From assembly GCA_944326055.1 (NCBI GenBank), contig CALVCT010000019.1, positions 1 to 39,576 of the forward strand: 39,576 bases of DNA. Direction: 5' to 3'. Positions within the stretch are counted from its first letter, which is position 1, and every line of letters starts with the position of its first letter. This document shows positions 7,843 to 19,533 of this stretch, piece by piece. The stretch is from an uncultured Erysipelotrichaceae bacterium. GTDB lineage: Bacteria > Bacillota_I > Bacilli_A > Erysipelotrichales > Erysipelotrichaceae. The notes below the pieces were generated by a model that worked only from the letters and a program-made list of their open reading frames with translations, ran no database searches and had not been told where the DNA came from. The translations under genes were made by a program, and so were the position numbers.

Positions 7843-8364
7843 ATGAATATCGAAGTCGATGTAGCGGCTCAGTTATTCCCTAATCCTTTTACGATGGCTT
7901 TTACGCTTTTAGTTACAGGCGTACTCTTTTTCTGTATCTATAAGCTAGTGTGGGATCCTGCCCGCAAGATCATCGCTAAAAGACAAGCTTATTATGATGA
8001 GCAAGTATCGGGAGCTGATATGCTCAATGAACAAGCTAAAGCGAATCTCGATAGATCGAAAGAGGCGATCTATGAAGCCGATGAACTTGCTCAGAAGATC
8101 AAAGATGATGCGAAGAAAGAAGCGAAGCTCTATAAAGAAGATGTCATGGCTAGTGCACATAAACAAGCCGATGAACTTGTTGATAAGGCTAAGGAGCGCA
8201 TGGATAAAGAGCGCCGTGAGCTACTTGCAGATATCAATGAGCAGATCGTCGACGTTGCTATGGCGGCTAGTGAGAAACTCATATCTTCAAAAGATGTCGC
8301 TTCACAAGATAAAGAAGCTATCGAGCGTTTTATAAAGGAATACGAAGATGGATCAGATCGCTGA
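7843..8364 (+). CDS. atpF: F0F1 ATP synthase subunit b
   Basis: 173 residues: one N-terminal membrane helix (about residues 17-38) followed by a long charged coiled coil rich in Lys, Glu, Ala and Asp. This is the peripheral stalk dimer that links subunit a to the delta subunit. It starts immediately after the atpE stop and overlaps atpH by 17 bases, so translation is coupled. Confidence 0.93.
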   Translation: MNIEVDVAAQLFPNPFTMAFTLLVTGVLFFCIYKLVWDPARKIIAKRQAYYDEQVSGADMLNEQAKANLDRSKEAIYEADELAQKIKDDAKKEAKLYKEDVMASAHKQADELVDKAKERMDKERRELLADINEQIVDVAMAASEKLISSKDVASQDKEAIERFIKEYEDGSDR

Positions 8365-8872
8365 GATGTGGGCAGGCGCTCTTTTGGATATCGCTCTTGA
8401 AGATGATGAGCTCAAGAAGACGAAAGATGAACTTGAGGAAGTAGTTTCAGCTTTTGATGATGAAGTGATCGCTTTCTTTGAAAGTCACAAGATCTTAAAG
8501 GAAGACAAGAAGCGAGTGATCAAAGAATTAAAGGTATCACAGATACTTAAAAACTTTCTTTGTCTTTTGGTCGATAAGGGGCGTATGACGCACATCAAAG
8601 CTATAGCTGAGCAATTTAGGCATCTTTACAATGCGCATTATGACATCAAAGAAGTCAAGATCAAAAGCGCAAGAAAGCTCGATGCAGCACTTAAAGAAAA
8701 GCTTTTAGAGGCAATAAAGAAGAAAGAAGGTAAAGACATCGATCTTAAAGAGGAGATCGATGAAAGGCTTATATCAGGGGTCAAGATCATGATGGACGAT
8801 AAAGTCATCGATATCAGTATGCAAAAGAAGATCCAAAACATGCGCAAGGCCCTTTTAGAAGAAAGTTGGTGA
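8348..8872 (+). CDS. atpH: F0F1 ATP synthase subunit delta
   Basis: 174 residues, all helical in the N-terminal two thirds. The C-terminal region has the family pattern of a strand ([20 protein letters not shown]) followed by [20 protein letters not shown]. It joins the peripheral stalk to the top of the alpha3-beta3 head. Position between atpF and atpA agrees. It overlaps atpF and is four bases from atpA. Confidence 0.93.
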   Translation: MDQIAEMWAGALLDIALEDDELKKTKDELEEVVSAFDDEVIAFFESHKILKEDKKRVIKELKVSQILKNFLCLLVDKGRMTHIKAIAEQFRHLYNAHYDIKEVKIKSARKLDAALKEKLLEAIKKKEGKDIDLKEEIDERLISGVKIMMDDKVIDISMQKKIQNMRKALLEESW

Positions 8873-8876
8873 CAAG

Positions 8877-10398
8877 ATGACATTAAGGAAAGATGAGATC
8901 AGTAGTCTACTAAAAGAAAAGATCCGACATTATGAAGATAAGATCGTCACTGATGATATCGGGACAGTCGTGACTGTTGGTGATGGAATCGCTCTAGTTT
9001 CAGGTCTTGATGATGCGATGGCTAGTGAAGTCGTGATCTTTGAAGATGAGACCAGAGGGATGATCCTCAACTTAGAAGAGGAACTTGTCGGTGTCGTCAT
9101 CTTAGGTGATGATAGCGGCATCAAAGAAGGACAAGAAGTAAGAAGGACCAAAGAGATCGTTGAAGTACCAGTCGGTGAAGCGATGTTAGGAAGGGTCATC
9201 GATGCCTTAGGCAGGCCTATCGATGAGGCAGGACCTATCGTTTGCGATAAGAAAAGGCCGATCGAGCGTGTGGCACCAGGTGTCATGGCAAGGATAGGCG
9301 TCCACGAGCCACTTATGACTGGTATCAAGACTATCGATACGATGATCCCTATCGGTCGAGGCCAAAGAGAACTTATCATCGGTGACCGCCAGACAGGTAA
9401 GACTGCTTTAGCTATCGATACGATCATCAACCAAAGGGATACCGATGTCAGATGTATCTATGTCGCTATCGGACAAAAAGCTTCGACGGTCGCTTCGATC
9501 ACTGAAAAGTTAAAGAGCGAAGGTGCGATGGCTTATACGACTGTCGTCATGGCTAGTGCATCTGAATCAGCTCCTATGCAATATATCGCGCCATACAGCG
9601 CTTGTGCTATCGCTGAGGAGTGGATGGAAAGTGGAAAACATGTCCTCATCGTCTATGATGATCTCTCTAAGCATGCGGTAGCTTATCGAACGATGTCATT
9701 ACTATTGAGGCGCCCTCCAGGAAGAGAAGCTTATCCTGGTGACGTCTTCTATCTACATTCAAGACTTTTAGAGCGCGCTTGTAAGCTCAATGATGAGTTA
9801 GGTGGTGGTTCGATAACTGCTTTACCTATCATCGAGACGCAGGCTGGTGATATCTCAGCTTATATACCGACTAATGTCATCTCGATAACTGATGGTCAGA
9901 TCTTTTTACAGACGGAACTCTTCAACTCGGGCTTTAGGCCTGCTGTCGATGTTGGACTATCGGTATCGCGTGTCGGTTCCAATGCTCAGACCAAAGCTAT
10001 GAAACAAGTATCGAAGCGTTTGAAACTTGAATTAGCACAATATGATGAACTACTGTCTTTTACGCAATTTGGCAGCGATCTAGATCCAGTCACAAAAAAG
10101 ACGATCGATCATGGTTCACGCATCCGTGAGATCCTTAAACAGCCACAATACACACCACTATCGATGGCTGAGATCGTCATCAGTATCTACGCTGTTGAAA
10201 ATGGCTATTTCGATAAGATCGAACTAGAACGCACTAAAGATACAGAAGAAGCACTATATCGCTACTTTAGATCAGAAGCTAAAGATGTAGCGGATATGAT
10301 AAACAATGAAAAAGAACTCACAAGTGAGATCGAGTCTCGTCTCAAGGATGCGCTCGATGCTTTCTTCAAAGAGCGCAAGAAGATCAGCGAGGTAAAAG

Positions 10399-10409
<11 letters not shown>
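8877..10409 (+). CDS. atpA: F0F1 ATP synthase subunit alpha
   Basis: 510 residues, standard length. Walker [10 protein letters not shown] is near residue 169, and the alpha/beta signature [17 protein letters not shown] is near residue 360. An N-terminal beta-barrel ([17 protein letters not shown]) precedes the nucleotide-binding domain. It is the non-catalytic nucleotide-binding subunit of F1. The C terminus overlaps atpG by 11 bases. The divergent minus-strand frame inside it is a shadow. Confidence 0.98.
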
Positions 10410-13011
<2,602 letters not shown>

Positions 13012-13035
13012 AGTGCTTATTACCGATCATTTTGA

Positions 13036-13081
13036 TGACTCCGATATTCGCTGTCGAATCGCAAATATCAGGGTCATTTTT
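13036..13081 (+). terminator. Intrinsic terminator of the atp operon
   Basis: TGACTCCGATATT (13036-13048) pairs almost fully with AATATCAGGGTCA (13064-13076), with one mismatch and one G-T pair, and is followed by TTTTT (13077-13081). It starts 25 bases after the atpC stop. Confidence 0.8.
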
Positions 13082-13098
13082 AAATGGTAACTTGTACA

Positions 13099-13185
13099 TT
13101 ATGTGTCAAAAGACTTATAGACCACATCATAAAGATATATAAGAACTATCGTTATCGTACTTTCCACTAAAGCCAAAAGATGCAT
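13099..13185 (-). CDS. Possible 28-residue hydrophobic peptide (uncertain)
   Basis: A minus-strand frame from ATG 13185 with one hydrophobic stretch (TITIVLIYLYDVVY) and a charged tail. The frame is open upstream for another ~22 codons, so it may instead be the tail of a decayed gene. No ribosome-binding site of quality and no recognised family. It lies within the decay zone 13.1-14.5 kb. Confidence 0.15.
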   Translation of the reverse strand: MHLLALVESTITIVLIYLYDVVYKSFDT

Positions 13186-13258
13186 TGTGCTCTTGAGATC
13201 ACGCAAGGCATGTTTCAGTGCTAACAAATGAAAAGCAGTCACTAACTGTGGTCACCAC

Positions 13259-13687
13259 TCAGTTTTCTGATCGTAAAGAATCCCACGCTTGATCGTCATA
13301 TTTTTCTAATATATCACTTATAGAACATTCTTTTAAAAAGTATCTCTTTTCATTGATGAAGATCATGTACCAATCAGATCCTTTACCGTACGTAAACCAA
13401 ATATCAGGCAGTTTATCTCTGTGAATTTCAACTAATACGCAGCTTCCATCTGGCGTGATATCAGTCTCTTCTTTCTCAAGATCATTGAAATCGTTGACAA
13501 AACTGACGATACGGTCGATCTCATCTTGATCAGATATCTAAAACTCTACGATGTCATCTGGAATATGAATGATGATCGAAATATAAGAAACTTGATCTAC
13601 ATGTATAGATCTATTGCTGCATCCACTAATGATCATTAAAACGATCAAACAGACAACAATGATCTTTAGCGTATGTTTTGAATACAT
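13259..13687 (-). pseudogene. Small lipoprotein gene with an in-frame TAG
   Basis: Minus strand from ATG 13687. A lipoprotein signal (KHTLKIIVVCLIVLMIISGC) has its lipobox cysteine near residue 25. Codon 50 is TAG (13538-13540), and the frame then stays open to a TGA at 13259-13261, for 142 codons in all. The downstream part is well composed and protein-like, with DRIVSFVNDFNDLEKEETDI, PDIWFTYGKGSDWYMIF and NEKRYFLKECSISDILEKYD. The premature stop leaves only the signal and about 25 mature residues. No family recognised. It lies between the atp terminator and another small lipoprotein gene on the same strand. An alternative to decay is a sequencing error at one base. Confidence 0.7.
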
Positions 13688-13810
13688 CCTCTGTCCCGTT
13701 TGAATGTTATAGATGTTTTAGTAGCTATCGATCTTGAATTCGCACCGATAGCTTGAGTATACGAATACCAAGGGTCCCAAAATCTCACTTTTTATTGCTC
13801 AGCGATCTAT

Positions 13811-14050
13811 TCATTTATCCTTCATTTCTATTTCTGTAATTAGATCCGCCAGATCTCCAGGAATATAACTAACAGCGATTTTTGAACTGTATGGTAGAGC
13901 ATTGAAATTTTCTAACCATTCGATCGTTTCTTTGGAAAGTCTGCTCTTTGGAACCGAATATTCAAAATACTCTATCATTTCTTCTTGGCTATTTGCTGCA
14001 CATGATGTTGCCATCATGACAAAACAGATCAACAATATTATCTTCTTCAT
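13811..14050 (-). CDS. Small lipoprotein of unknown function
   Basis: 79 residues from ATG 14050, with GGAG (plus-strand 14057-14060) at correct spacing; an upstream in-frame start would lack one. The signal peptide MKKIILLICFVMMATSCAAN has a lipobox ending in Cys17, so the product is lipid-anchored on the outside of the membrane. The mature part is ~62 residues and acidic, with EEMIEYFEYSVPKS and SKIAVSYIPGDLADLITEIE. No family recognised. It is short and ends with lysines. It may be a truncated relative of the interrupted lipoprotein downstream, since both carry a VSYI...IP-D-x-D/A pattern, but the similarity is weak. Confidence 0.6.
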   Translation of the reverse strand: MKKIILLICFVMMATSCAANSQEEMIEYFEYSVPKSRLSKETIEWLENFNALPYSSKIAVSYIPGDLADLITEIEMKDK

Positions 14051-14282
14051 CATAAACTCCGTTTTATACAAGAATCTTTTCCTTTTCTTTACTTAACTTA
14101 TGTTTTATTAGATCTTATAATTGGATCTAAACTCAAAACAAAAAATGTAGACCCAACTAGTCTAGAATACCGTTTTTATATCGATGGGGGTTATAACTTA
14201 GCACAAGTTCCTTGCCTCCTTCTTCCTTAGCTTTAGTATAGCTTAAAATATAGGTCTTTATAATAAATATCTACAGAAAGCT

Positions 14283-14333
14283 GCACTCATTTCTTTTTAT
14301 ATCATCATTATTTATATTTCGTATGATGAGTGC
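14283..14333. repeat. Inverted repeat, possible minus-strand terminator
   Basis: GCACTCAT (14283-14290) is complementary to ATGAGTGC (14326-14333), with possible inner pairing of ATCATCATT and ATGATG. It lies just downstream of the minus-strand remnant that ends at 14341. The loop is large and AT-rich and there is no long T-run. Confidence 0.3.
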
Positions 14334-14340
14334 TCTTTAC

Positions 14341-14490
14341 TTAGGCTTCGACGACTTTTATATGGTCCTCATACATAGAGTATCAGTCATAAGGGGCATC
14401 TATATTTTCTTCTGTATTTGAAAAGTCGATGAGTTAGACATCAGTGTCGATACAAATATTATTAGTTATCTTTGGTTTGATTTTACTAGT
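14341..14490 (-). pseudogene. Remnant of a coding region with two in-frame stops
   Basis: In one minus-strand frame a protein-like stretch reads, in order, KIKPKITNNICIDTDV, stop (TAA, 14434-14436), LIDFSNTEENIDAPYD, stop (TGA, 14383-14385), YSMYEDHIKVVEA, and a final TAA at 14341. The acidic, well-mixed composition continuing across both stops suggests a decayed gene rather than chance. The family is not recognised. The surrounding 14.05-14.55 kb is otherwise AT-rich with no gene that I can support, and it must hold the promoter of the ECF operon, for which I see no clear consensus. Confidence 0.32.
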
Positions 14491-14591
14491 TCACTATTAT
14501 ACATGAATATCTAGTATATAAAAAGACTTATATTCAGATAATATTTAGTGTATAGTTCAATATGTTTTTTCTAGGGGAGGTATATTCGTAC

Positions 14592-15149
14592 ATGGAAAAG
14601 AAATCTTTCTTTGGTAAGTTAGATGTCAAAACGATCGTTGCGACAGCTTTAGGTGCTGCATTATTCTTAGTGTTATTCTATTTCGTTAAGATCCCTTCAC
14701 CAGCACCAAACACGAACATCCAGATCGCTTATGGTATCACAACATTCTTTGGTGCCCTATTCGGTCCTATCTCAGCGTTGTTAGTGGGATTTGCAGGACA
14801 TGCGCTCAACGACTTCTTAGCAGGTTTTGGCGTATGGTGGAGCTGGGTCATCGCTTCTGCTGTAGCTGGTTTCTTTGCAGGTTGTGCTTATAAATATTGT
14901 GATCTTGAACACGGTAAGAGACCTGGTAAGATGTTCTTCATCTTCAATATCGTTGGTCAATTCTTGGCTTGGGTCGTTATTGCACCGGTTCTTGATATCG
15001 TCATGTATGCAGAACCAATGGAGACAGTCTTTGTTCAAGGATTAGTATCATTCGTTATCGATACTCTATCAGCTCTTGTTGTAGGTTATATCTTATGTGT
15101 TGCCTATGCAGCAACAAGGTCATCTTCATCTAGTTTAGATAAAGAGTAG
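14592..15149 (+). CDS. ECF transporter S component, UPF0397 family
   Basis: 185 residues with five to six membrane helices. ALGAALFLVLFYF, PSPAPNTNIQIAYGITTFFG, ALFGPISALLVGFAGHALND and WWSWVIASAVAGFFAGCAYK are the typical order and spacing of UPF0397 proteins. These are substrate-binding (S) subunits of energy-coupling-factor importers. The substrate of this family is not established from sequence. Start ATG 14592 follows GGGGAGG with a rather long 11-base spacer; ATG 14562 is upstream of that site and unlikely. The next genes encode the matching ATPase and EcfT, so this is a dedicated (group I) ECF module. The DUF62 genes downstream suggest a link to S-adenosylmethionine, adenosine or a related nucleoside; that is inference. 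Confidence 0.88.
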   Translation: MEKKSFFGKLDVKTIVATALGAALFLVLFYFVKIPSPAPNTNIQIAYGITTFFGALFGPISALLVGFAGHALNDFLAGFGVWWSWVIASAVAGFFAGCAYKYCDLEHGKRPGKMFFIFNIVGQFLAWVVIAPVLDIVMYAEPMETVFVQGLVSFVIDTLSALVVGYILCVAYAATRSSSSSLDKE

Positions 15150-15171
15150 ATAAAAGAACTTTATTATTACG

Positions 15172-15197
15172 GCGCTCCTTATATTAGGGGCGCTTTT
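15172..15197 (+). terminator. GC-rich hairpin between the S component and the ATPase
   Basis: GCGCTCC (15172-15178) pairs with GGGGCGC (15187-15193) with one G-T pair, followed by TTTT. A weak terminator inside an operon may reduce expression of downstream genes relative to the S component, or act as an RNA-processing site. Confidence 0.6.
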
Positions 15198-15215
15198 GAC
15201 TTCAAAGGGGGATGA

Positions 15216-16925
15216 ATGAAAGAGCCGATCATTGAATTTAAAGATTTCAGCTTTCGCTATTATGCACAAAAGAAGCCAACACTCAAGCACATCGATCTCA
15301 CGATCAATAAAGGTGAGAAAGTCTTGATCGTTGGTCTTAGTGGTAGTGGAAAATCAACTCTTGGCAATTGTCTCAATGGACTTATACCATTTAGGTATGA
15401 AGGTGAGATCACGGGGTCATGCAAGATCAAAGGCAGAGAGACGAAAGATCTGTCGATAGCCGAACTATCAAAGACAGTTGGAACGGTCCTACAAGATTCT
15501 GATGGACAATTCGTCGGTCTTAATGTTGGGGAAGATATCGCATTTGCTTTAGAGAATGATAATGTGCCTTTAGAAAAGATGCGACCAAAGGTCAAAGAGA
15601 TCGCCAAGATGGTCGATATGGAAGACTATCTCAAAAGTTCACCAATGGAATTATCAGGCGGTCAGAAACAAAGAGTCGCCTTAGCTGGCGTCCTCATCGA
15701 TGAAGTAGAGATCTTGCTTTTTGATGAGCCTTTAGCTAATCTTGATCCAGCTACTGGTAAGACGGCTATCGCTTTGATCGATGACTTACAAAAGAAGATT
15801 GACAGTACGGTCATCATCATCGAGCACCGTCTTGAAGATGTCCTTTATCGCCATGTCGATCGTATCATCTTAGTAAGTGATGGTGAGATCATTTTAGATG
15901 GTGATCCTGATGAGGTCTTGGCAAGCGATGTCTTAAGAGATCATGGCATAAGGGAGCCATTATATGTCAGTGCAGCAAAGTTTGCAGGCGTCAAGATCAC
16001 CCCTGACATGCATCCATCATCCATCGATGAGTTTTCTCTTAAAGATGAAGATAGAGCTAAGATCTTAGCTTGGGCAAAAAGTCATATGGAAACGAAAGTC
16101 AAAGATGAAGACATCTTACTTGAAGGAAGAGACTTACGCTTTTCTTATGATGGCATAAAGACGATCATCGATGGTATCTCTTTTGATGTCAAAAAGGGTG
16201 AGATGTTTGCGATCATCGGTAAGAACGGAGCTGGTAAATCGACACTTTCCAAATTGCTTGTCGGTTTTGAAAGAGAAGATAGTGGAACTATCTATCTTGA
16301 AAACCGCGATATCAAAGACGATACGATCTATGAGCGCGGCAAGGAGATCGGCATCGTGCTTCAGAACCCTAACCAGATGATCTGTAATACGATGATCTAT
16401 GATGAAGTAGCCTATGGCCTTAAAAACGGCGGTGTCAAAGAAGAGGAGATCAAAGAGCGAGTCGAAGAGACGCTAAAGATCTGTGGCCTCTATGAGATGC
16501 GTAATTGGCCGATCAGTGCTTTGAGCTATGGCCAAAAGAAAAGAGTCACTATCGCTAGTATCTTAGTCATGCGACCAAAGATCATCATTTTGGATGAACC
16601 GACAGCAGGACAAGACTATCGTCACTATACAGAGATCATGGAGTTTTTAGAGAGACTCAATGATGCAGGTCAGACCATCATCATGATCACTCACGACATG
16701 CACTTGATGCTTGAGTATTGTGATCGTTGTATCACGATCGTCGATGGTAAGATCTACTATGAAGGTCTACCATCAAAAGCTCTTGTCGATGAGAAGATAA
16801 CAGAGAAAGCTAATCTCAAGATGACTTCATTATATGATCTTGCCAAGATCGTTGGCATGAGTCCTGATGATTTCACCCAAAGCTATATCAATGCTGAAAG
16901 GAGCATGCGCCATGAAAAAGACTAA
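15216..16925 (+). CDS. ECF transporter ATPase, two ABC domains fused
   Basis: 569 residues made of two nucleotide-binding domains. The first has Walker A GLSGSGKST (about 45), signature LSGGQKQRV and Walker B LLFDEPLANLD. The second has GKNGAGKST (about 335), signature LSYGQKKRV with tyrosine in place of the first signature glycine, and Walker B IIILDEPTAGQD. This is the fused EcfA-EcfA' (YkoD-like) arrangement that powers ECF import. RBS AAAGGGGG precedes ATG 15216. It overlaps ecfT by 14 bases. Confidence 0.94.
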   Translation: MKEPIIEFKDFSFRYYAQKKPTLKHIDLTINKGEKVLIVGLSGSGKSTLGNCLNGLIPFRYEGEITGSCKIKGRETKDLSIAELSKTVGTVLQDSDGQFVGLNVGEDIAFALENDNVPLEKMRPKVKEIAKMVDMEDYLKSSPMELSGGQKQRVALAGVLIDEVEILLFDEPLANLDPATGKTAIALIDDLQKKIDSTVIIIEHRLEDVLYRHVDRIILVSDGEIILDGDPDEVLASDVLRDHGIREPLYVSAAKFAGVKITPDMHPSSIDEFSLKDEDRAKILAWAKSHMETKVKDEDILLEGRDLRFSYDGIKTIIDGISFDVKKGEMFAIIGKNGAGKSTLSKLLVGFEREDSGTIYLENRDIKDDTIYERGKEIGIVLQNPNQMICNTMIYDEVAYGLKNGGVKEEEIKERVEETLKICGLYEMRNWPISALSYGQKKRVTIASILVMRPKIIILDEPTAGQDYRHYTEIMEFLERLNDAGQTIIMITHDMHLMLEYCDRCITIVDGKIYYEGLPSKALVDEKITEKANLKMTSLYDLAKIVGMSPDDFTQSYINAERSMRHEKD

Positions 16926-17748
16926 GCTCTTCAGTTATGTCGATAAGGGAACGATCATTCATAAGTTATCAGGATTGACGAAGCTTATATGTTTCTTGCT
17001 TCTGTCTTTTGCCTCGATGTTTACCTATGATGTCAGAGTATTGTTGATACTTTTAGCGATATCTCTGATCATCTCTTACATCGCCAAGTTTCCATTCAGA
17101 CGCTACAAGATCGTCTTCATCTATTTCTTGGTGTTCATCTTGTTCAATTTCTTCTTGAACTTCTTACTTGCACCAGGCTATGGTGAAGAGCTCTTTGGCA
17201 CAAGACATGTGATCTTTGTGATCAATGATTACTTCACATTGACTTGGGAGCAGATGTTCTATCAGTTTGCTAAACTTATCAAATATCTCTGTATCATGCC
17301 TTTAGGATTGATGTTTTTCTTTACGATCGATCCAAGTGAGTTTGCCTCAAGCCTCAATGGTATCAAAGTACCATATAAAGCATGTACAGTCTTTGCGCTA
17401 GCTTTGCGCTACTTCCCTGATATCCAAAGAGATTTTACAAATATCAATCTTGCTCAACAAGCTCGTGGTATCGATACATCAAAGAAAGCTTCTTTAAAAC
17501 AAAGGATCGTCAGTATCTCCAAGATCTTGTTGCCACTGGTCTTTTCGACCCTTGATCGTGTCGAATTGATCTCAAATGCCATGGAGCTTAGAGGTTATGG
17601 TAAAGCCAAGAGCCGTACTTGGTATTCTTATCGTCATCTAGTGAAAAGAGATCACATCGCTATCGCTGTATGCATCTTGATCTTTGTGACTGTCTTGTTT
17701 ATGAGATATTTTGTCGTCAAAGATCTATTCTGGAACCCATTTATCTAA
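16912..17748 (+). CDS. ecfT: ECF transporter transmembrane coupling protein EcfT
   Basis: 278 residues from ATG 16912, which has AAAGGAG eight bases upstream; the longer in-frame start at 16867 lies within the ATPase gene and lacks a site. Four to five membrane helices are predicted, then a cytoplasmic helical region with the two coupling motifs, QQARGIDTS and AMELRGYGKA. The second is LRG rather than the common ARG. Together with the S component and the double ATPase it completes one importer. Confidence 0.92.
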   Translation: MKKTKLFSYVDKGTIIHKLSGLTKLICFLLLSFASMFTYDVRVLLILLAISLIISYIAKFPFRRYKIVFIYFLVFILFNFFLNFLLAPGYGEELFGTRHVIFVINDYFTLTWEQMFYQFAKLIKYLCIMPLGLMFFFTIDPSEFASSLNGIKVPYKACTVFALALRYFPDIQRDFTNINLAQQARGIDTSKKASLKQRIVSISKILLPLVFSTLDRVELISNAMELRGYGKAKSRTWYSYRHLVKRDHIAIAVCILIFVTVLFMRYFVVKDLFWNPFI

Positions 17749-17763
17749 AAGAAGGAGATTTTC

Positions 17764-18609
17764 ATGAGACCAATATTAGTATTCCAAACTGATTTTACTT
17801 ATCTTGAAGGCGCTGTCGCTGCTATGTATGGGGTCGTCAAGTCTGTCGATCGTGATATCGAGATCATCGATGCGACACATGAGATACCGCAATATGATAC
17901 TTGGTCAGCATCTTTTAGACTTGACCAATACATGCGTTTTTGGCCAAAAGGCCAGATCTTCGTCTCAGTCGTCGACCCTGGTGTCGGGACAAAAAGAAGA
18001 GCGTGTGTTGCCTTAACGAATGATGGTTATTATGTCGTGACACCAGATAATGGTACACTCACGCATATCAAAGCTCATGTCGGCATCAAGGAAGTCAGAG
18101 AGATCGATGAGAGTATCAATCGACTTAAAAGAGATGACAACAAAGCTGTCTCGATCTTCCATGGACGTGATCTCTTTGGCTATTGTGCTGCAAGACTTGC
18201 TAGTGGCATCATTACTTATGAAGAAGTAGGTCCATCATATCCTGTAGATGAGATCGTGACTCACAAGATCAATAAAGCTGTGCTCAAAGAAGATGGTATC
18301 GAAGGTATCTTTGAGATCAATGATCCAAATTTCGGCAATCTTTGGACCAATATCAGCCTTGATGATTTCTCTAAGTATTTCACACATGGCGATAAGATCG
18401 CTGTAGAGATCATACATGATGATAAAGTCGTCTTTGATAAAGTCTTACCATATTATCCATCTTTTGGAATGGCGGAAGATCATAGTGTCATGATCTACAA
18501 TAACGAACTCAATAATATCGCTCTAGCCGAGGTCGTTGGTAATCTTTGTAAGTCATATGGTCTAAGTTATGGACCAGAGTATAAAGTGGTATTCAAGAAG
18601 GTAGGATAG
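17764..18609 (+). CDS. DUF62 family S-adenosylmethionine hydrolase (hydroxide adenosyltransferase), copy 1
   Basis: 281 residues, normal length. The N-terminal domain starts with FQTDFTYLEGAVAAMYGV. VSVVDPGVGTKRR, VTPDNGTLT and FHGRDLFGYCAARLASG follow. D71, R78 and H133 correspond in spacing and context to the Asp-Arg-His triad described for DUF62 enzymes. These split S-adenosylmethionine by water into adenosine and methionine, and are related to fluorinase and chlorinase. The C-terminal beta domain is present. AAGGAG precedes the start. It follows ecfT by 15 bases and the second copy by one base, so all are one operon. The likely role is recycling or signalling tied to the substrate of the ECF importer; this is inference. 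Confidence 0.9.
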   Translation: MRPILVFQTDFTYLEGAVAAMYGVVKSVDRDIEIIDATHEIPQYDTWSASFRLDQYMRFWPKGQIFVSVVDPGVGTKRRACVALTNDGYYVVTPDNGTLTHIKAHVGIKEVREIDESINRLKRDDNKAVSIFHGRDLFGYCAARLASGIITYEEVGPSYPVDEIVTHKINKAVLKEDGIEGIFEINDPNFGNLWTNISLDDFSKYFTHGDKIAVEIIHDDKVVFDKVLPYYPSFGMAEDHSVMIYNNELNNIALAEVVGNLCKSYGLSYGPEYKVVFKKVG

Positions 18610-18610
18610 T

Positions 18611-19456
18611 ATGAGTAAGTTTCTGGTATTTCAAAGTGATTTCGGTCTTGTCGATGGGGCTGTCAGCGCGATGGAAGGTGTCGCTTATGAGGTCGATGAT
18701 GAGCTTAAGATCTCTCATGTGACACACGATATCACCCCATATAATATCTTTGAAGGTTCATATAGACTTTTTCAGACAGTCTATTATTGGCCTGAGGGGA
18801 CTGTCTTTGTCTCAGTCGTCGATCCTGGTGTCGGTTCAAATCGTAAATCAGTCGTCGCAAAGACCAAGAATGGTCATTACATCGTCACGCCAAATAATGG
18901 TACACTCACACACATCCATAAATTCTTTGGTATCGAAGCAATAAGAGAGATCTCAGAAGTCACAAATAGACGTAAGAATACAGAGCTCTCATATACTTTC
19001 CACGGGCGCGATGTCTATGCTTACACAGGTGCAAGACTAGCGAGTTCGACGATATCTTTTGAGGAAGTCGGTCCTGAACTCTCTCTTGATGAGATCGTCG
19101 ATCTTGATATCTATGAGACGACTTTCACAGAAGATTCTGTGACAGGACAAGTCGATATCTTGGATGTCAGATTTGGTTCCCTTTGGACTTCGATAACTTA
19201 CGAAGAGTTCAAGAAGTTAGGCTTTGAGTTTGGTGATATGATCGATGTCCATATCTTCAATAATAAGACTGAAGTCTACAAGAACGAAGTCTTGTACGGT
19301 GCTACCTTTAGTGCCGTCAATGTCGGTATGCCTATCATCTACATGAATTCAGTATATCGTATGGCGTTAGCGATCAATCAGGGCTCTTTTGCGAAAGCAT
19401 ACTCTATAGGCGTGGGCAACAATTGGCTCATAACGTTCAAAAAGATCAAGAAGTGA
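18611..19456 (+). CDS. DUF62 family S-adenosylmethionine hydrolase, copy 2
   Basis: 281 residues, the same length as copy 1 and clearly a tandem duplicate, but strongly diverged outside the core. Motifs are FQSDFGLVDGAVSAMEGV, VSVVDPGVGSNRK, VTPNNGTLTHI and FHGRDVYAYTGARLASS. The Asp, Arg and His of the triad are all kept, so both copies may be active. The residue before NG in the VTP-NGTL motif is Asn here and Asp in copy 1, one possible specificity difference. A bona fide terminator follows the gene. Confidence 0.9.
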   Translation: MSKFLVFQSDFGLVDGAVSAMEGVAYEVDDELKISHVTHDITPYNIFEGSYRLFQTVYYWPEGTVFVSVVDPGVGSNRKSVVAKTKNGHYIVTPNNGTLTHIHKFFGIEAIREISEVTNRRKNTELSYTFHGRDVYAYTGARLASSTISFEEVGPELSLDEIVDLDIYETTFTEDSVTGQVDILDVRFGSLWTSITYEEFKKLGFEFGDMIDVHIFNNKTEVYKNEVLYGATFSAVNVGMPIIYMNSVYRMALAINQGSFAKAYSIGVGNNWLITFKKIKK

Positions 19457-19462
19457 TGATCT

Positions 19463-19493
19463 AAAGATAGGTTTCATTGCCTATCTTTTTTTT
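19463..19493 (+). terminator. Intrinsic terminator of the ECF/DUF62 operon
   Basis: GATAGG (19466-19471) pairs with CCTATC (19480-19485), extended by AAA/TTT, followed by a run of eight T. Confidence 0.9.
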
Positions 19494-19504
19494 ATAGAAT
19501 AGTG

Positions 19505-19513
19505 TGCTATAGT
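19505..19513 (+). promoter_or_regulatory. Extended -10 promoter element for the lipoprotein gene
   Basis: TGCTATAGT (19505-19513) is an extended -10 (TGn plus TATAGT). The -35 position falls in the T-run of the preceding terminator and is poor. AAAGGAG and the ATG at 19534 follow. Confidence 0.5.
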
Positions 19514-19533
19514 AGGACAAAGGAGAACGTCCT

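Noticed and set aside
8930-9430. Minus-strand open frame of 166 codons in atpA
   Set aside because: Antisense shadow of the well-conserved alpha subunit; composition is Ser/Ile/Pro-rich as expected from the reversed codon bias.
13259-13687. Stop-codon reassignment or readthrough to explain the in-frame TAG and the TAA in the kinase gene
   Set aside because: TAA, TAG and TGA all end normal genes here and different stops occur in the broken frames, so decay or sequence error is simpler.
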